Part shown: positions 8,603-20,499 of the stretch, piece after piece | Position numbering within the stretch: position 1 is the first letter of the stretch | Layout of the letters: each line of letters starts with the position of its first letter | Assembly: GCF_025561445.1 (NCBI RefSeq) | Contig: NZ_CP095096.1 | Location: forward strand, 1,591,822 to 1,655,821 | DNA length: 64,000 bases | Source of the DNA: Staphylococcus sp. IVB6181 | GTDB taxonomy: Bacteria; Bacillota; Bacilli; Staphylococcales; Staphylococcaceae | Reading direction: 5' to 3' | The notes under the pieces: model-generated | The model's input: only the letters and a program-made list of their open reading frames with translations | The model's database searches: none | Told to the model about the DNA's origin: nothing | Made by a program: the position numbers and the translations under genes

Positions 8603-9871
8603 TTATTTAACTTTTGTGTCATTGATGATTAATTGACGTAATGATTGACGTTTGATAACTTCTCTTGCTTTACCATCTTTAATAAAGAATACAGAAGGTT
8701 TCTGCATTTGGTTATAGTTAGATGACATTGAGTAGTGATAAGCACCTGTAGATAAAATCGCTAAGTAATCTCCGCGATGTACTGATTCAGGAAGTTTGAT
8801 ATCACGTGCAATAATATCGCCAGATTCACATAATTTACCTGAAATCGTTACAGTATCGTTAGCTTCTTCCTCGCGGTTCACAAGTAACGCTTCATATTTT
8901 GCGCCATATAGAGCTGTACGAATATGATCGCTCATACCGCCGTCAATTGATACATATTTATTAACACCAGGAATTTCTTTGATTGTTCCGACTTCATAAA
9001 GTGTTACACCTGCTTCTCCCACAATTGAGCGTCCCGGCTCAATACCGATAGTTGGCAGTGGGTAATCCGCTTCTTTCGCAATATCTTTCAGCGCATCTGT
9101 AATTGATTTGATGCCTGATTCAATAGGGAAGCTGACATCTCCTTCAACATAACGGATGCCGAAGCCGCCGCCGATGTTTAATAAATCTACTTCTAAATTC
9201 AAACCTTTTAACCAGTTAATTACAATTTTAGCTGTTTCAATCATTGCTTCCGTACCTTCAATTTGAGATCCGATATGGAAGTGGATACCTTTAAGGTTCA
9301 ATTTTGAAGTTGCTTGAATCTTTTCAATCGCTTGATCCGCAAGACCGTATCTGATTGATAGACCAAATTTACTGTCTTCTTGACCTGTTTGAATAAATTC
9401 ATGTGTATGTGCTTCAACACCTGGGTTAACACGTAAAACAACATCTACAGAATCAGATGCGTATTTTTGAATTAATTCGATTTCGTCTAAAGAATCAATC
9501 ACAAAGTAACCGATTTTGCTCTCTAACGCATATTGAATTTCATGTTTTGTTTTATTGTTCCCATGGAAGTGGATGTTTGCTGGGTCATAGCCCGCTTCTA
9601 AAGCTGTATATAGTTCTCCTTCAGATACGACGTCTAAACTTAAACCTTCTTCTTGAACAAGTTTTACCATTTGAAGGCAAGTGAATGCTTTTGAAGCATA
9701 AGAGATATTATAATCAATTCCGCTTTCTTCAAATGCATTTTTATATCTGCGCATTTGATTGCGGATTTGGTCTTCATCATAAACAATGGTAGGTGTCCCA
9801 AAGCTTTGTGCAATCATTTCCAAGCTTGTTCCGCCCATCGTTAATTTACCGTTTTTATATTCTACAACCAT
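8603..9871 (-). CDS. lysA: Diaminopimelate decarboxylase
   Basis: PLP enzyme that decarboxylates meso-diaminopimelate to L-lysine, the last step of the pathway. 422 residues, alanine-racemase-like barrel fold with the PLP lysine at residue 61 (YASKAFTC), the HFHIGSQI motif, the glycine-rich GGGFGIRY phosphate loop and CESGDIIA near the C-terminus. Last gene of the lysine operon; its ATG lies one base after the alr stop codon. In staphylococci the stem peptide needs L-lysine, so the gene serves both protein and wall synthesis. Confidence 0.97.
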   Translation of the reverse strand: MVVEYKNGKLTMGGTSLEMIAQSFGTPTIVYDEDQIRNQMRRYKNAFEESGIDYNISYASKAFTCLQMVKLVQEEGLSLDVVSEGELYTALEAGYDPANIHFHGNNKTKHEIQYALESKIGYFVIDSLDEIELIQKYASDSVDVVLRVNPGVEAHTHEFIQTGQEDSKFGLSIRYGLADQAIEKIQATSKLNLKGIHFHIGSQIEGTEAMIETAKIVINWLKGLNLEVDLLNIGGGFGIRYVEGDVSFPIESGIKSITDALKDIAKEADYPLPTIGIEPGRSIVGEAGVTLYEVGTIKEIPGVNKYVSIDGGMSDHIRTALYGAKYEALLVNREEEANDTVTISGKLCESGDIIARDIKLPESVHRGDYLAILSTGAYHYSMSSNYNQMQKPSVFFIKDGKAREVIKRQSLRQLIINDTKVK

Positions 9872-9872
9872 C

Positions 9873-10949
9873 TTATCTGATCTCCTTTATCAAAGAATCA
9901 TGGTTCAGCGCACTCAGCTGTTCAGAGTTCGCGCCTACACCTTTAAACGTATATTCATCGATACGCATATCTTCATTATATAGTATCACTTCATCTTGTG
10001 CAGTAACGTTGTCGTCAACCGCAACAAACATATGACTCATCATTAATGCTTTAATAGGGTAGCGTTTATTATTGATGATTGCTTCATGTTTGGCTCTCGT
10101 TCTAAGTACACCATCACCGTAACCCATATCCACAACTGCAAGTTGAGTATGGTCTTGTTCAACTTCATAAGCAAAACTATAACCGCAATATTCGCCTTTA
10201 TTGACATCTCGAACTTGAATCACATTGCCCTTAACCGTTAAAGCTTGTGTAATATCTGATTCAGATAAACTGCTGTAAGGTCTTGAACCATAGAGTGCAA
10301 TACCGACACGCGCATGAGTATGATGTTCCAATAAGGTTTGGCCTTCACGATAATAAGCAGCGCTGTTTTGTGCATGGATTAAATCAAAGTGATGACCTTC
10401 AGATAACAATGTATCTACTACATTGACCCATGCTTCTTTTTCTATGTTGTATTCCGGCACATCGAATTCGTCCGCATAACCGAAATGAGTCCATAGGCCG
10501 CTGATAATCATTTTGTCATTGCTGTTATTTGCCGTATGATCATTCAACACTTCTTTTATTTCATCTAATGTTTTAAGACCTGATCGATGCAATAGATTTT
10601 CAAATTCCAGATGCACATGAATCCCAGCTAAATCGCGCTTATGTTCGTAATAATATGCCAAAGAGGGAAGCGTCATATGGATTTTATTGTCGCGTACTGT
10701 ATCAAAATCATAGACTGCATTCATTAAGAATATAGTCGCTTCAGGTGCTATTTTTCTAATTCGTACAGCTTCCACAAGTGAAGTGGTACTGAAAGTATTA
10801 ATTCCGACTTCTAAAAAAGCTTCCACTGAAAATTCCAAACCATAGTTATACGCATTATTTTTCACTACGGCCATTAAATTATGGTTGTTTTTGACACGTT
10901 TTGCGTTGTCTATAAACCGTTGACGATTGACTGACCAAATCGCTGTCAT
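9873..10949 (-). CDS. alr2: Alanine racemase-family protein of the lysine operon (Alr2)
   Basis: 358-residue PLP-dependent fold-type III protein. The N-terminal motif [13 protein letters not shown] carries the predicted PLP lysine at residue 30, where canonical alanine racemases read VKADAYGHG; the N-N pair is a visible deviation. Staphylococci have a separate main alr; this operon-encoded paralogue could racemise alanine or a related amino acid, or be specialised to lysine metabolism. Its ATG overlaps the upstream deacetylase stop by four bases (ATGA), indicating coupling. The symbol follows S. aureus usage from memory. Confidence 0.82.
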   Translation of the reverse strand: MTAIWSVNRQRFIDNAKRVKNNHNLMAVVKNNAYNYGLEFSVEAFLEVGINTFSTTSLVEAVRIRKIAPEATIFLMNAVYDFDTVRDNKIHMTLPSLAYYYEHKRDLAGIHVHLEFENLLHRSGLKTLDEIKEVLNDHTANNSNDKMIISGLWTHFGYADEFDVPEYNIEKEAWVNVVDTLLSEGHHFDLIHAQNSAAYYREGQTLLEHHTHARVGIALYGSRPYSSLSESDITQALTVKGNVIQVRDVNKGEYCGYSFAYEVEQDHTQLAVVDMGYGDGVLRTRAKHEAIINNKRYPIKALMMSHMFVAVDDNVTAQDEVILYNEDMRIDEYTFKGVGANSEQLSALNHDSLIKEIR

Positions 10950-12109
10950 GAAGTGACCTCCTTGTTATATTGGAATAATAGATTTTCATAGTAATCTGCA
11001 ATTCTGATTAATTGTCCTTCATCAAAGTTAAGTTTCGGTGTATGAAGACCATGTACCCAATCTTTGGCTTCATTTCTAATTCCTACAAATGCAAAATAAC
11101 TTGGCGCAATTTGGCTGTAGAAGCTGAAGTCTTCACCGAATAAATAAGGTTTATCCATTTCAACCACATTAAAGTCTGCTGCTTTAAGTGCACGTACTAC
11201 ACCATCATGCAAGCTAGGGTCATTATAAGTAGGGGGATAACCTTCCTCGAATTTCACTTCACAGTTAACACCGAATAATAATTGGACACTTTGTGCTATT
11301 TTAGTCATTTGATCCATAACTGCTTGCAAATCATTCGTATCATACGTACGGATTGTACCTTCTAAATAACCGTTGCTTGGTACAGTATTAATGGCTTCGC
11401 CAGCATTGAATCTTCCCATATGCACAATATTGCGTTGCAAACCGTTTAAGTGGTATTGCTGAATTTGACCGACTTGATTTAATACATGTGTTAAAGCTTC
11501 TCCGCATGATTTGCCTTGTTCTTTATTTGCAACATGACTGGATTGTCCTTTTAAGAAGAAACGATACTCTGTTGCACTTGCTGTAATTTCTTCATTCAAA
11601 ATTGTCACAGTACCTTCATCATTGAAAGGCATCACATGAATACCGAATACCGCTTCAATCGGGTAGTTATCAAACGCACCGGCTTTGATTAATCGATTGG
11701 CACCGGCACCAGTTTCTTCAGCTGGTTGGAAAATAAAGACAACATTTTGCGGTAATTTGCCTTCATCATATAAAGCTTTACAGCGTCTAACGAACAACAT
11801 TAGGGCAGTAGTATGTCCATCATGGCCGCACGCATGCATAACATTTGCTTTACTGCTTTTGAATGCAACTTCATTTTCCTCTTGGATCGGCAAGGCATCA
11901 ATATCTGCTCTGAAAGCAACCGTATGATCACCGTTGCCTTGAAGGTAAGCAATTACACCGGTTTCTAACGGTCTTTCATAAGGAACACCGATAGACTCTA
12001 AGAAAGCAATAAGATGTGCAGTTGTTTCATGTTCTTCTAAACTTAATTCTGGGTTTTGATGCAAATGGCGACGATGTTCAGTTACAAATTCTAATTCACT
12101 TTGTGTCAT
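10946..12109 (-). CDS. hipO: M20-family amidohydrolase, probable N-acetyldiaminopimelate deacetylase
   Basis: 387-residue metallopeptidase/deacetylase of the M20D group, with the metal-binding [10 protein letters not shown] motif, PAEETGAG and a late EDFSFY segment. Annotated elsewhere as hippurate hydrolase, but its place in a lysine operon that encodes the acetyl branch (DapH) argues that it removes the acetyl group from N-acetyl-LL-diaminopimelate. The aminotransferase and epimerase steps are not encoded here. A strong hairpin separates it from dapH. The start has AGGAATGAT upstream. Confidence 0.85.
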   Translation of the reverse strand: MTQSELEFVTEHRRHLHQNPELSLEEHETTAHLIAFLESIGVPYERPLETGVIAYLQGNGDHTVAFRADIDALPIQEENEVAFKSSKANVMHACGHDGHTTALMLFVRRCKALYDEGKLPQNVVFIFQPAEETGAGANRLIKAGAFDNYPIEAVFGIHVMPFNDEGTVTILNEEITASATEYRFFLKGQSSHVANKEQGKSCGEALTHVLNQVGQIQQYHLNGLQRNIVHMGRFNAGEAINTVPSNGYLEGTIRTYDTNDLQAVMDQMTKIAQSVQLLFGVNCEVKFEEGYPPTYNDPSLHDGVVRALKAADFNVVEMDKPYLFGEDFSFYSQIAPSYFAFVGIRNEAKDWVHGLHTPKLNFDEGQLIRIADYYENLLFQYNKEVTS

Positions 12110-12142
12110 AATATCATTCCTTTTTAATACTCATAATATGTA

Positions 12143-12190
12143 TAAAAGGCGTATGTGATGCTTTGACGAACGCACACAATACGCCTTTTA
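12143..12190 (-). terminator. Intra-operon terminator-like hairpin between dapH and hipO
   Basis: AAAAGGCGTATTGTGTG pairs with CACATACGCCTTTT on the minus strand, followed by TTATAC. It could act as a partial terminator that lowers hipO-alr-lysA relative to the upstream genes, or as an mRNA 3' stabiliser. Confidence 0.65.
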
Positions 12191-12226
12191 AAATTCATTT
12201 TCTCTTATATTTTGCGCTTGTCCGAA

Positions 12227-12946
12227 TTAGTCATTTAATTTACGTAAAGCTGATACGATTTCGCGTTTTGAATCTTCAACTTCAGATGTTTGTTTAATGA
12301 CTTTGGCAGGTGTACCTGCTACAACTGCGCCTGCTGGTACATCTTGCGTTACAATTGCGCCAGCCGCAACAATTGCACCTTCACCGACACGTACGCCTTC
12401 TAAAATTACGGCATTGGCACCGATTAATACATTATCTTCGATAACGACAGGGGATGCACTTGGAGGTTCGATTACACCAGCAAGTACTGCACCTGCACCT
12501 ACGTGTACATTTTTACCTGTTGTAGCTCTGCCGCCTAATGTTGCGTTCATATCAATCATAGTACCTTCGCCGACAACTGCACCGATATTGATTGTCGCAC
12601 CCATCATAACAACAGCGCCGTCTTCGATAATTGCTTGTTCACGGATGAATGCACCTGGTTCGATACGTGCATTTGTATTGCGTAAATCTTTTAATGGAAT
12701 TGCTGAATTGCGGCGATCCATTTCAATTTCTACATCTTCAATATAGTTTTTATTTTCTTCATAGAATTTATCCCAATCGTCAGCTTCACAGAAAATCACT
12801 TTTGAATTTTCGCTGCCGAATACTTTGAATGATTCAGGGTAGCTCACTTGTCCTAAAGCACCGTTAATATATACTTTTAGTGGTGTTGATTTCTTCGCAT
12901 CACTAATATATTGAATAATTTCTTCTGCCGTTAAATCTTTTGCCAT
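12227..12946 (-). CDS. dapH: 2,3,4,5-tetrahydropyridine-2,6-dicarboxylate N-acetyltransferase
   Basis: Transfers acetyl from acetyl-CoA to tetrahydrodipicolinate, opening the acetylase branch of DAP synthesis. The 239-residue protein has an N-terminal alpha/beta part and a left-handed beta-helix of hexapeptide repeats (about residues 85-200: [20 protein letters not shown] and following), ending in AGTPAKVIK. Called dapD in many staphylococcal annotations; the length and N-terminal domain fit DapH rather than the succinyl enzyme. Good GGAG site before the ATG. Confidence 0.95.
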   Translation of the reverse strand: MAKDLTAEEIIQYISDAKKSTPLKVYINGALGQVSYPESFKVFGSENSKVIFCEADDWDKFYEENKNYIEDVEIEMDRRNSAIPLKDLRNTNARIEPGAFIREQAIIEDGAVVMMGATINIGAVVGEGTMIDMNATLGGRATTGKNVHVGAGAVLAGVIEPPSASPVVIEDNVLIGANAVILEGVRVGEGAIVAAGAIVTQDVPAGAVVAGTPAKVIKQTSEVEDSKREIVSALRKLND

Positions 12947-12970
12947 TACTGGTTCATCTCCTCTGTTTAA

Positions 12971-13698
12971 TTAATTATTTAAATTGTCAAATGTATAATA
13001 CCCATTTGATTTTGTAACCAATCGTTCTGCTGCTTTAATTGCGCCGTTCGCAAAGATATCTTTAGATTGCGCACGGTGAGTTAATTCGATGGTTTCGTCG
13101 ACACCTGCAAATAATACTTCATGTTCCCCGACAATTGTACCGCCGCGGACTGCACTGATACCGATATCTTCCGGTTTTCTTCGTTCAGTCGTTTGTGAAC
13201 GGTCATATACAGGATTGACTTCGTCTTTTACTTCTTTAATAACATCTAATAATTTAATCAATGTACCGCTTGGTGCATCTACTTTTTTATTATGATGTGC
13301 TTCAATTAATTCAATATCATAGCCTTGTAATAAAGGTACGGCTAATTCTAATAATTTCGTCATCACATGAATGCCGTAACTCATATTCGCACTGAAGAAT
13401 ACCGGCATATTTTCACTAAGTTCTTTTAATTTCGCAATGATTTTTTCTTTTTCGCCTGTTGTCGCAACAACAACCGGTAATTTGAAGTCTTGATCTAATA
13501 AAGGTAATAATAATTCCGGATTAGAAAAGTCGATTGCGACTTCAGCATCTTTTGCTTCGCTGATTTGATTGAAAGCAGGGTAGGGATAATTGCTGTCTGG
13601 ATCAGGAACAATAATCCCTGTAATTTCATGACCTTGCTCTTCAGCTAATCTAGCTACACGTTGGTTCATCGCACCATATCCGATTAATAAAATTTTCA

Positions 13699-13699
<1 letters not shown>
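12971..13699 (-). CDS. dapB: 4-hydroxy-tetrahydrodipicolinate reductase
   Basis: NAD(P)H-dependent reduction of hydroxytetrahydrodipicolinate. 242 residues with N-terminal Rossmann motif ([12 protein letters not shown]) and the catalytic signature [14 protein letters not shown] carrying the catalytic histidine and lysine. The protein is slightly shorter than the E. coli enzyme, as usual in staphylococci. Start codon overlaps the dapA stop by one base (TAATG). Confidence 0.96.
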
Positions 13700-15574
<1,875 letters not shown>

Positions 15575-15656
15575 ATTTAATTCACTCCATATTATTATTT
15601 AAGGAAGGCTCTGTTAATCCTTCTCGTACTTCTGATTCTAGATGCGATCGAATTGA

Positions 15657-16859
15657 TTAAATATCAAATGTTTCATAAAGTTCTTTAACTCCACGTTCTC
15701 CATTTTCAGCATCAATAACATATGAAATACTGATTTCAGATGTTGTCGTCTGATAAAATGGAATCTTTGCATTAATCAAACTGATGAAAGCTTTAGATGC
15801 AACGCCAGATATATCTCTCATTCCTGACCCAATCAATGAAATTTTAGCGTAAGCATCATTTAATTTGAAGTCTAAAGCTTGGTAACTTTCTGACAATTTA
15901 TCAAAAATACTTTGGATTTGCGTTAAATCTGTATCTTTAATTGTGAATGAAAGCTGCAAGCCTTCAACATTTACAATTTGCGAAATCATATCAACGTTGA
16001 CTTGACCCACTTCTAATTCTGTAAACAAGTCCGTTAATAGTTGATTGTCTGATAGGGGATAGCTGATAGTGACATGCATCATGTTTCTATCCAACGCTAC
16101 ACCTGTTACTGCTTTTTTCTCTAATAATTCTGTTTGTGACATAATCCACGTTCCTTCCACATTTGATAAAGTTCTTCCTAAATACAATGGAATGTTGTAA
16201 TTATTGGCTAATTCCACACTTCGTGTTTCTAAAACCCCAGCACCAAGTGCACTCATTTCCATCATTTCTTCGTAAGAAACAAAGCTTAACCGCTTAGCAT
16301 CTTTATAAATTCGAGGGTCGGTAGCATACACACCGTCTACATCTGTATAAATTTCGCACGGTGTATCATTTGCTGCAGCAAGCGCAACAGCTGTTGTATC
16401 AGATCCGCCTCTGCCTAAAGTTGTCAGTTCGAATTCATCATTGATGCCTTGGAATCCTGCTACAACTAAAACATCATTCGTTTCAAATGCCTTATCAAAA
16501 GTCTCTGGATTGATTTCTGCAATCTTACTTTTCAGATGATGTCCAACTGTTTTAATTCCGGCTTGATAACCTGTCATTGCTCTGGCATTCACCCCAATAT
16601 CATTGAGTACCATAGACAAATAGGAAACCGTTTGCTGTTCACCAGTGGTTAATAAGAGGGCGAGCTCTTGTTGTTTCGGTGCACTGGTAAGCGCAGCTAC
16701 ATTTTCCATTAATTGGTCAGTTGTTTTTCCCATTGCACTGACCACGACAATTAATTGTTCGTCATTATTTATTCTTTCTTTCAGCATTTCAGCAATATTT
16801 TTAATTTTCGTAAAATCACTGACAGACGAACCGCCGAATTTTAAAACACTTCTCTTCAT
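15657..16859 (-). CDS. lysC: Aspartate kinase
   Basis: Phosphorylates aspartate to start the aspartate-family pathway. 400 residues: kinase domain with KFGGSSVSD (residues 7-15) and LGRGGSDTTAVA, followed by two C-terminal ACT domains (from about residue 260) for feedback control. First gene of the operon, directly under the lysine riboswitch, so it is repressed both at RNA level and probably allosterically. GAGGATAAG lies upstream of the ATG. Confidence 0.96.
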   Translation of the reverse strand: MKRSVLKFGGSSVSDFTKIKNIAEMLKERINNDEQLIVVVSAMGKTTDQLMENVAALTSAPKQQELALLLTTGEQQTVSYLSMVLNDIGVNARAMTGYQAGIKTVGHHLKSKIAEINPETFDKAFETNDVLVVAGFQGINDEFELTTLGRGGSDTTAVALAAANDTPCEIYTDVDGVYATDPRIYKDAKRLSFVSYEEMMEMSALGAGVLETRSVELANNYNIPLYLGRTLSNVEGTWIMSQTELLEKKAVTGVALDRNMMHVTISYPLSDNQLLTDLFTELEVGQVNVDMISQIVNVEGLQLSFTIKDTDLTQIQSIFDKLSESYQALDFKLNDAYAKISLIGSGMRDISGVASKAFISLINAKIPFYQTTTSEISISYVIDAENGERGVKELYETFDI

Positions 16860-16902
16860 TCTATACTTATCCTCCTCAATTATCAGGGGAGAATCACATA
16901 TA

Positions 16903-17120
16903 TAAAAAAAGCAAGTCCGGAATGCGAACTTGCTTGATAATTTATATACAAGTGATGCACTCCATTATTTGATAATAATGACAGACCCTTAGCTCTTAAC
17001 CTGAAAGTCCAACAATCATAACTCTGCATTTATGATCATTTCGGCATCTCACCCTTTCATTGCCAACTGCGACAGACAGTCTTTAAAGCAATTACTGATG
17101 ATTGATGCGCCTCATCAAAA
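16903..17120 (-). promoter_or_regulatory. Lysine riboswitch (L box) of the lysC operon
   Basis: On the minus strand I see the conserved lysine-aptamer blocks in order: GATGAGGCGCATCAATC, GAAAGGGTGAGATGCCGAA, GGACTTTCAGG, AAGAGCTAAGGGTCTGTC and AATGGAGTGCATCAC, followed by a terminator stem AGCAAGT...ACTTGCT with a T7 tail (16904-16937). Lysine binding is expected to favour the terminator and shut off the whole lysC-to-lysA operon. The location immediately upstream of lysC supports the call. Confidence 0.93.
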
Positions 17121-17148
17121 AACTATTCAATTAATTAGTATGTATCAT

Positions 17149-17177
17149 ATTATACATAGTTCCAATAGGGATGTAAA
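17149..17177 (-). promoter_or_regulatory. Probable promoter of the lysine operon
   Basis: TTTACA (-35) and TATAAT (-10) with a 17-bp spacer on the minus strand, about 30 bp upstream of the riboswitch aptamer. Confidence 0.75.
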
Positions 17178-17336
17178 CCAGAAATTTAAGATTTTTGGAA
17201 ATTTACAGAAAAAAACCTAAATTCTGAACTTGTTTACTAATTAAGTGTAATTTATACTTTGATACTTTCATTGTCTGTTATCAAATCAACTGTTATACAG
17301 TATAAATAGACAGTTCTATCTGCTTTAAACATAAAA

Positions 17337-17368
17337 AGGGGAGTTAAAGCCATACTTTAACTCCCAAA
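17337..17368 (-). terminator. Terminator of the ABC-F gene
   Basis: GGGAGTTAAAG / CTTTAACTCCC with a 5-base loop and a T5 tail on the minus strand. Between it and the lysine promoter (17178-17336) I see no gene. Confidence 0.9.
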
Positions 17369-17387
17369 ATTAAATTTAAACTGAAAT

Positions 17388-18989
17388 TTAGTTTAATACA
17401 CCAGTTTCTTTCAAGTATTCTTCATAACTGATTTCTTTAGAAACAGCGCCTTTTGGATTTAAGTCGATCACACGATTTGCGATTGTGTTGATAAACTCAA
17501 AGTCATGAGATGTGAAGATGATTGAACCTTTAAATGATTTAAATCCATCATTGACTGCTGTAATACTTTCTAAGTCTAAGTGGTTTGTCGGCTCATCCAT
17601 TAACAATACGTTAGCACTTGAAAGCATCATTTTACTTAACATACAGCGTACTTTCTCTCCACCTGAAAGCACATTTGCTTTTTTCTTAACTTCTTCGCCG
17701 CTGAATAACATACGGCCTAAGAAACCGCGTAAGAATGTTTCAGTCTGTTCATCTTCAGGTGCATATTGACGCAGCCAATCTACTAAAGACAGATTTACAC
17801 CCTCGAAGTATTCAGAGCTGTCTTTAGGGAAGTAAGTTTGAGATGTTGTCACACCCCATTTAACAGTACCTTCATCTGGTTCCATTTCGCCAGCTAAAAT
17901 TTTCAGCAATGTTGTTTTCGCAATTTCGCTGTCGCCGACAAGTACTGCTTTATCATTAGGATTCATAGTGAATGAAATATTATCTAATACTTTTTCACCA
18001 TCAATTGTTTTTGATACATTTTCAACGAATAATAAATCATTACCGATTTCGCGTTCTGGCGTGAACTTAACGAATGGGTAACGACGTGATGATGGTTGAA
18101 TATCATCTAACTCGATTTTTTCTAATTGTTTCTTACGGCTTGTCGCTTGTTTAGATTTAGAAGCATTGGCAGAGAAACGTGCAATGAAGTCTTGCAGTTC
18201 TTTGATTTTTTCTTCTTTTTTCTTGTTTTGTTCTTGCGCCATTTTTTGAGCAAGCTGACTTGATTGATACCAGAAGTCGTAGTTTCCGACATAAACTTTG
18301 ATTTTGCCGAAGTCTAAGTCAGCAATATGTGTACACACATTGTTTAGGAAGTGACGGTCGTGAGAAACAACGATAACTGTATTTTCAAAGTTGATTAAGA
18401 AGTCTTCTAACCAGCTGATTGCCGGAATGTCTAAACCGTTGGTAGGCTCATCGAGTAATAACACATCCGGGTCGCCGAATAAACTTTGTGCAAGCAAAAC
18501 TTTAACTTTTTGATTGTTTTCTAACTCAGACATCTTTTTATCATGCAAGTCTGCTGGAATACCTAAACCTGAAAGCAGGGTAGCTGCATCTGCTTCAGCA
18601 TTCCAACCATTCATTTCTGCGAATTCGCCTTCGAGTTCTGCTGCGCGAATACCATCTTCATCACTGAAGTCTGGTTTCATATAAATTTCGTCTTTTTCTT
18701 TCATCACTTCGAATAAACGCTCGTGACCTTTAATAACTACATCTAATACGCGTTCATCTTCATAAGCAAAGTGATCTTGTTTTAAGATCGCAAGTCTTTC
18801 ATTTTTACCCATAGAAACATGGCCAGTTTGTGAATCTAATTCACCAGATAGAATTTTTAAGAAAGTAGATTTACCTGCACCGTTTGCACCAATCAAACCA
18901 TAGCAATTACCTTCTGTAAATTTGATATTTACATCTTCAAACAATTTACGATCGCCAAATCGCAAACTTACATCAGTAACTTGTAACAT
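17388..18989 (-). CDS. ABC-F family ATPase (YkpA/YbiT type)
   Basis: Soluble protein with two ABC ATPase domains and no membrane domain, 533 residues, resembling the YkpA/YbiT translation-factor branch of ABC-F (ribosome-associated) rather than a drug exporter. NBD1: Walker A GANGAGKST (34-42), Walker B VLLLDEPTNGLD. NBD2: Walker B VLLMDEPTNHLD and a proper LSGGEK signature. The two halves are asymmetric: NBD1 has a degenerate signature (SELENNQKVK), and NBD2 a degenerate Walker A (GDSEIAKTT). A charged linker rich in K/Q joins them. Whether it mediates antibiotic resistance cannot be told from sequence. Confidence 0.88.
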   Translation of the reverse strand: MLQVTDVSLRFGDRKLFEDVNIKFTEGNCYGLIGANGAGKSTFLKILSGELDSQTGHVSMGKNERLAILKQDHFAYEDERVLDVVIKGHERLFEVMKEKDEIYMKPDFSDEDGIRAAELEGEFAEMNGWNAEADAATLLSGLGIPADLHDKKMSELENNQKVKVLLAQSLFGDPDVLLLDEPTNGLDIPAISWLEDFLINFENTVIVVSHDRHFLNNVCTHIADLDFGKIKVYVGNYDFWYQSSQLAQKMAQEQNKKKEEKIKELQDFIARFSANASKSKQATSRKKQLEKIELDDIQPSSRRYPFVKFTPEREIGNDLLFVENVSKTIDGEKVLDNISFTMNPNDKAVLVGDSEIAKTTLLKILAGEMEPDEGTVKWGVTTSQTYFPKDSSEYFEGVNLSLVDWLRQYAPEDEQTETFLRGFLGRMLFSGEEVKKKANVLSGGEKVRCMLSKMMLSSANVLLMDEPTNHLDLESITAVNDGFKSFKGSIIFTSHDFEFINTIANRVIDLNPKGAVSKEISYEEYLKETGVLN

Positions 18990-19171
18990 GAATTTCCTCC
19001 ATTAATAGATATTTCTAACGCATGAATTATACCACATTAACGCTTTCCTTTCGATATAAGGCGTTTATTTACTCATTTTCTTCTATTATACAAGGAATCG
19101 ATAGAACTTCTGTCTATACAAAAGGCTGGCATGTTATAATGTTTCTAATACAGAAAGTGGAAGGAGTTATT

Positions 19172-20080
19172 ATGGCTTTAAAAGATAACGATATTATTGG
19201 ATCAATTGAATTTCTCAAAGTAGCAGGTTTGAACGGTTCAACTTACCAATTAGAAGGCCCGAATGGCGAAGAAGTAAAACTGAATCAATCAGAAGTAAAT
19301 GAAGAAGATGAATTAGAAATAGGTGAGGAATACAGTTTCTTCATTTATCCTAACCGTTCCGGCGATTTATTTGCGACACAAAACATGCCGGATATCACAA
19401 CTACAAAATATGACTATGTCAAAGTATTAAAAACAGACCGCGACGGCGCAAAGGTAGATGCAGGATTGCCTAGAGAAGTATTAATTCCTTGGGAAGACCT
19501 TCCAAAAGTAAAATCATTATGGCCTCAAAACGGCGACTATGTTTTAGCAACACTAAGAATTGACAGTGAAAAGCAAATGTTTGCTCGACTTGCATCAGAA
19601 ACTATCGTCAGCCAAATGTATACACCGATTCATGATGACTCAATGCAAAACCAAATGGTAGAAGCAAGACCGTACCGTGTATTAAAAATAGGAAGTTTCT
19701 TACTTTCTAAAGACGGATACAAAATTTTCGTACACGAAAGCGAAAGAAAAGCAGAACCGAGATTAGGGGAAGCTGTTGAAGTTCGAATCATCGGACACAA
19801 TGAAAAAGGCGAACTGAACGGATCATTCTTGCCGTTTGCACATGAACGCTTAGATGACGATGGCCAAGTCATCTTTGACTTATTAGTAGAATATGATGGC
19901 GAGCTGCCGTTTTGGGATAAATCCAGCCCTGAAGCTATCACAGAAGTTTTCAATATGAGCAAAGGTGCATTCAAACGTGCTATCGGTCATTTATATAAGA
20001 AGAAAATCATTGATATTGAAACAGGCAAAATCAGCTTAACGAAAAAAGGCGAAGCAATAGCCCATTCAGAAGAACAATAA
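19172..20080 (+). CDS. cvfB: S1-like RNA-binding protein CvfB
   Basis: 302-residue protein of the CvfB/YitL family: tandem S1-type OB domains (VKVLKTDRDGAKVDAGLPREVLIPWEDL is the clearest, given here as residues around 100-125) and a C-terminal winged-helix segment (SKGAFKRAIGHLYKKKII). In S. aureus CvfB is an RNA-binding protein affecting virulence gene expression. The frame is open 50 codons further upstream, but I choose the ATG at 19172 because AGTGGAAGGAG precedes it and homologues start MALxDND. Divergent from the ABC-F gene. Confidence 0.92.
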   Translation: MALKDNDIIGSIEFLKVAGLNGSTYQLEGPNGEEVKLNQSEVNEEDELEIGEEYSFFIYPNRSGDLFATQNMPDITTTKYDYVKVLKTDRDGAKVDAGLPREVLIPWEDLPKVKSLWPQNGDYVLATLRIDSEKQMFARLASETIVSQMYTPIHDDSMQNQMVEARPYRVLKIGSFLLSKDGYKIFVHESERKAEPRLGEAVEVRIIGHNEKGELNGSFLPFAHERLDDDGQVIFDLLVEYDGELPFWDKSSPEAITEVFNMSKGAFKRAIGHLYKKKIIDIETGKISLTKKGEAIAHSEEQ

Positions 20081-20097
20081 AATATGTAAGATGTTAA

Positions 20098-20128
20098 AAA
20101 CTAGGGTAATCGTATCCTAGTTTTTTCT
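20098..20128 (+). terminator. Terminator of cvfB
   Basis: AACTAGG..CCTAGTT stem with T6 tail. Confidence 0.85.
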
Positions 20129-20499
20129 TTTTTGTTGTAATACCCCTGTAAAAAAAGCCCTCAAAATCATATCTTCTGCGATATAAATGGATCTTATCAA
20201 GATAATTTCGAAGAAAGCTCAAATTTTTTCGAAAAAATTTTCGTGAAATTCACGTTGAGTATTTATGAAAGTAATATTAACGAAATATTAAAACGTTGTT
20301 GTGACAAGGTTTATAAGCCATTTGTTAACTTTGTAAAGATTGTAAATTTAAAGTCCGTTCGCATTAATGATTTATTTACAATTCCTCTATTTGTAATTAA
20401 CAATCCATATGTAATATAGGTGTTGAAAGTAATTACATACAGCTTGAGCACACACAACTCTTAACGCTCAAATGTTTATTTTTAGGAGGATTTCTTATC
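20129..20499 (+). promoter_or_regulatory. Upstream region of pstS with candidate PhoP sites
   Basis: About 370 bp without a gene. Around 20320-20350 three TTTGT-type hexamers are spaced 9 bp apart (TTTGTTAAC, TTTGTAAAG, ATTGTAAAT), and another pair lies near 20385-20402 (TTTACAATT, TTTGTAATTAACA). These resemble TT(A/T)ACA PhoP boxes but the spacing is not the classical 11 bp, so this is only a candidate phosphate-starvation operator. TAGGAGGA precedes pstS. Confidence 0.35.

Noticed and set aside
12297-12746. 149-codon plus-strand frame opposite dapH
   Set aside because: Mirror frame of the hexapeptide repeats in dapH; the repeated Ala/Pro/Thr pattern is a by-product of that repeat, and there is no ribosome site.
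17032-17220. 62-codon plus-strand frame inside the lysine leader
   Set aside because: Lies on the complement of the riboswitch and its promoter; conservation there is explained by the RNA.
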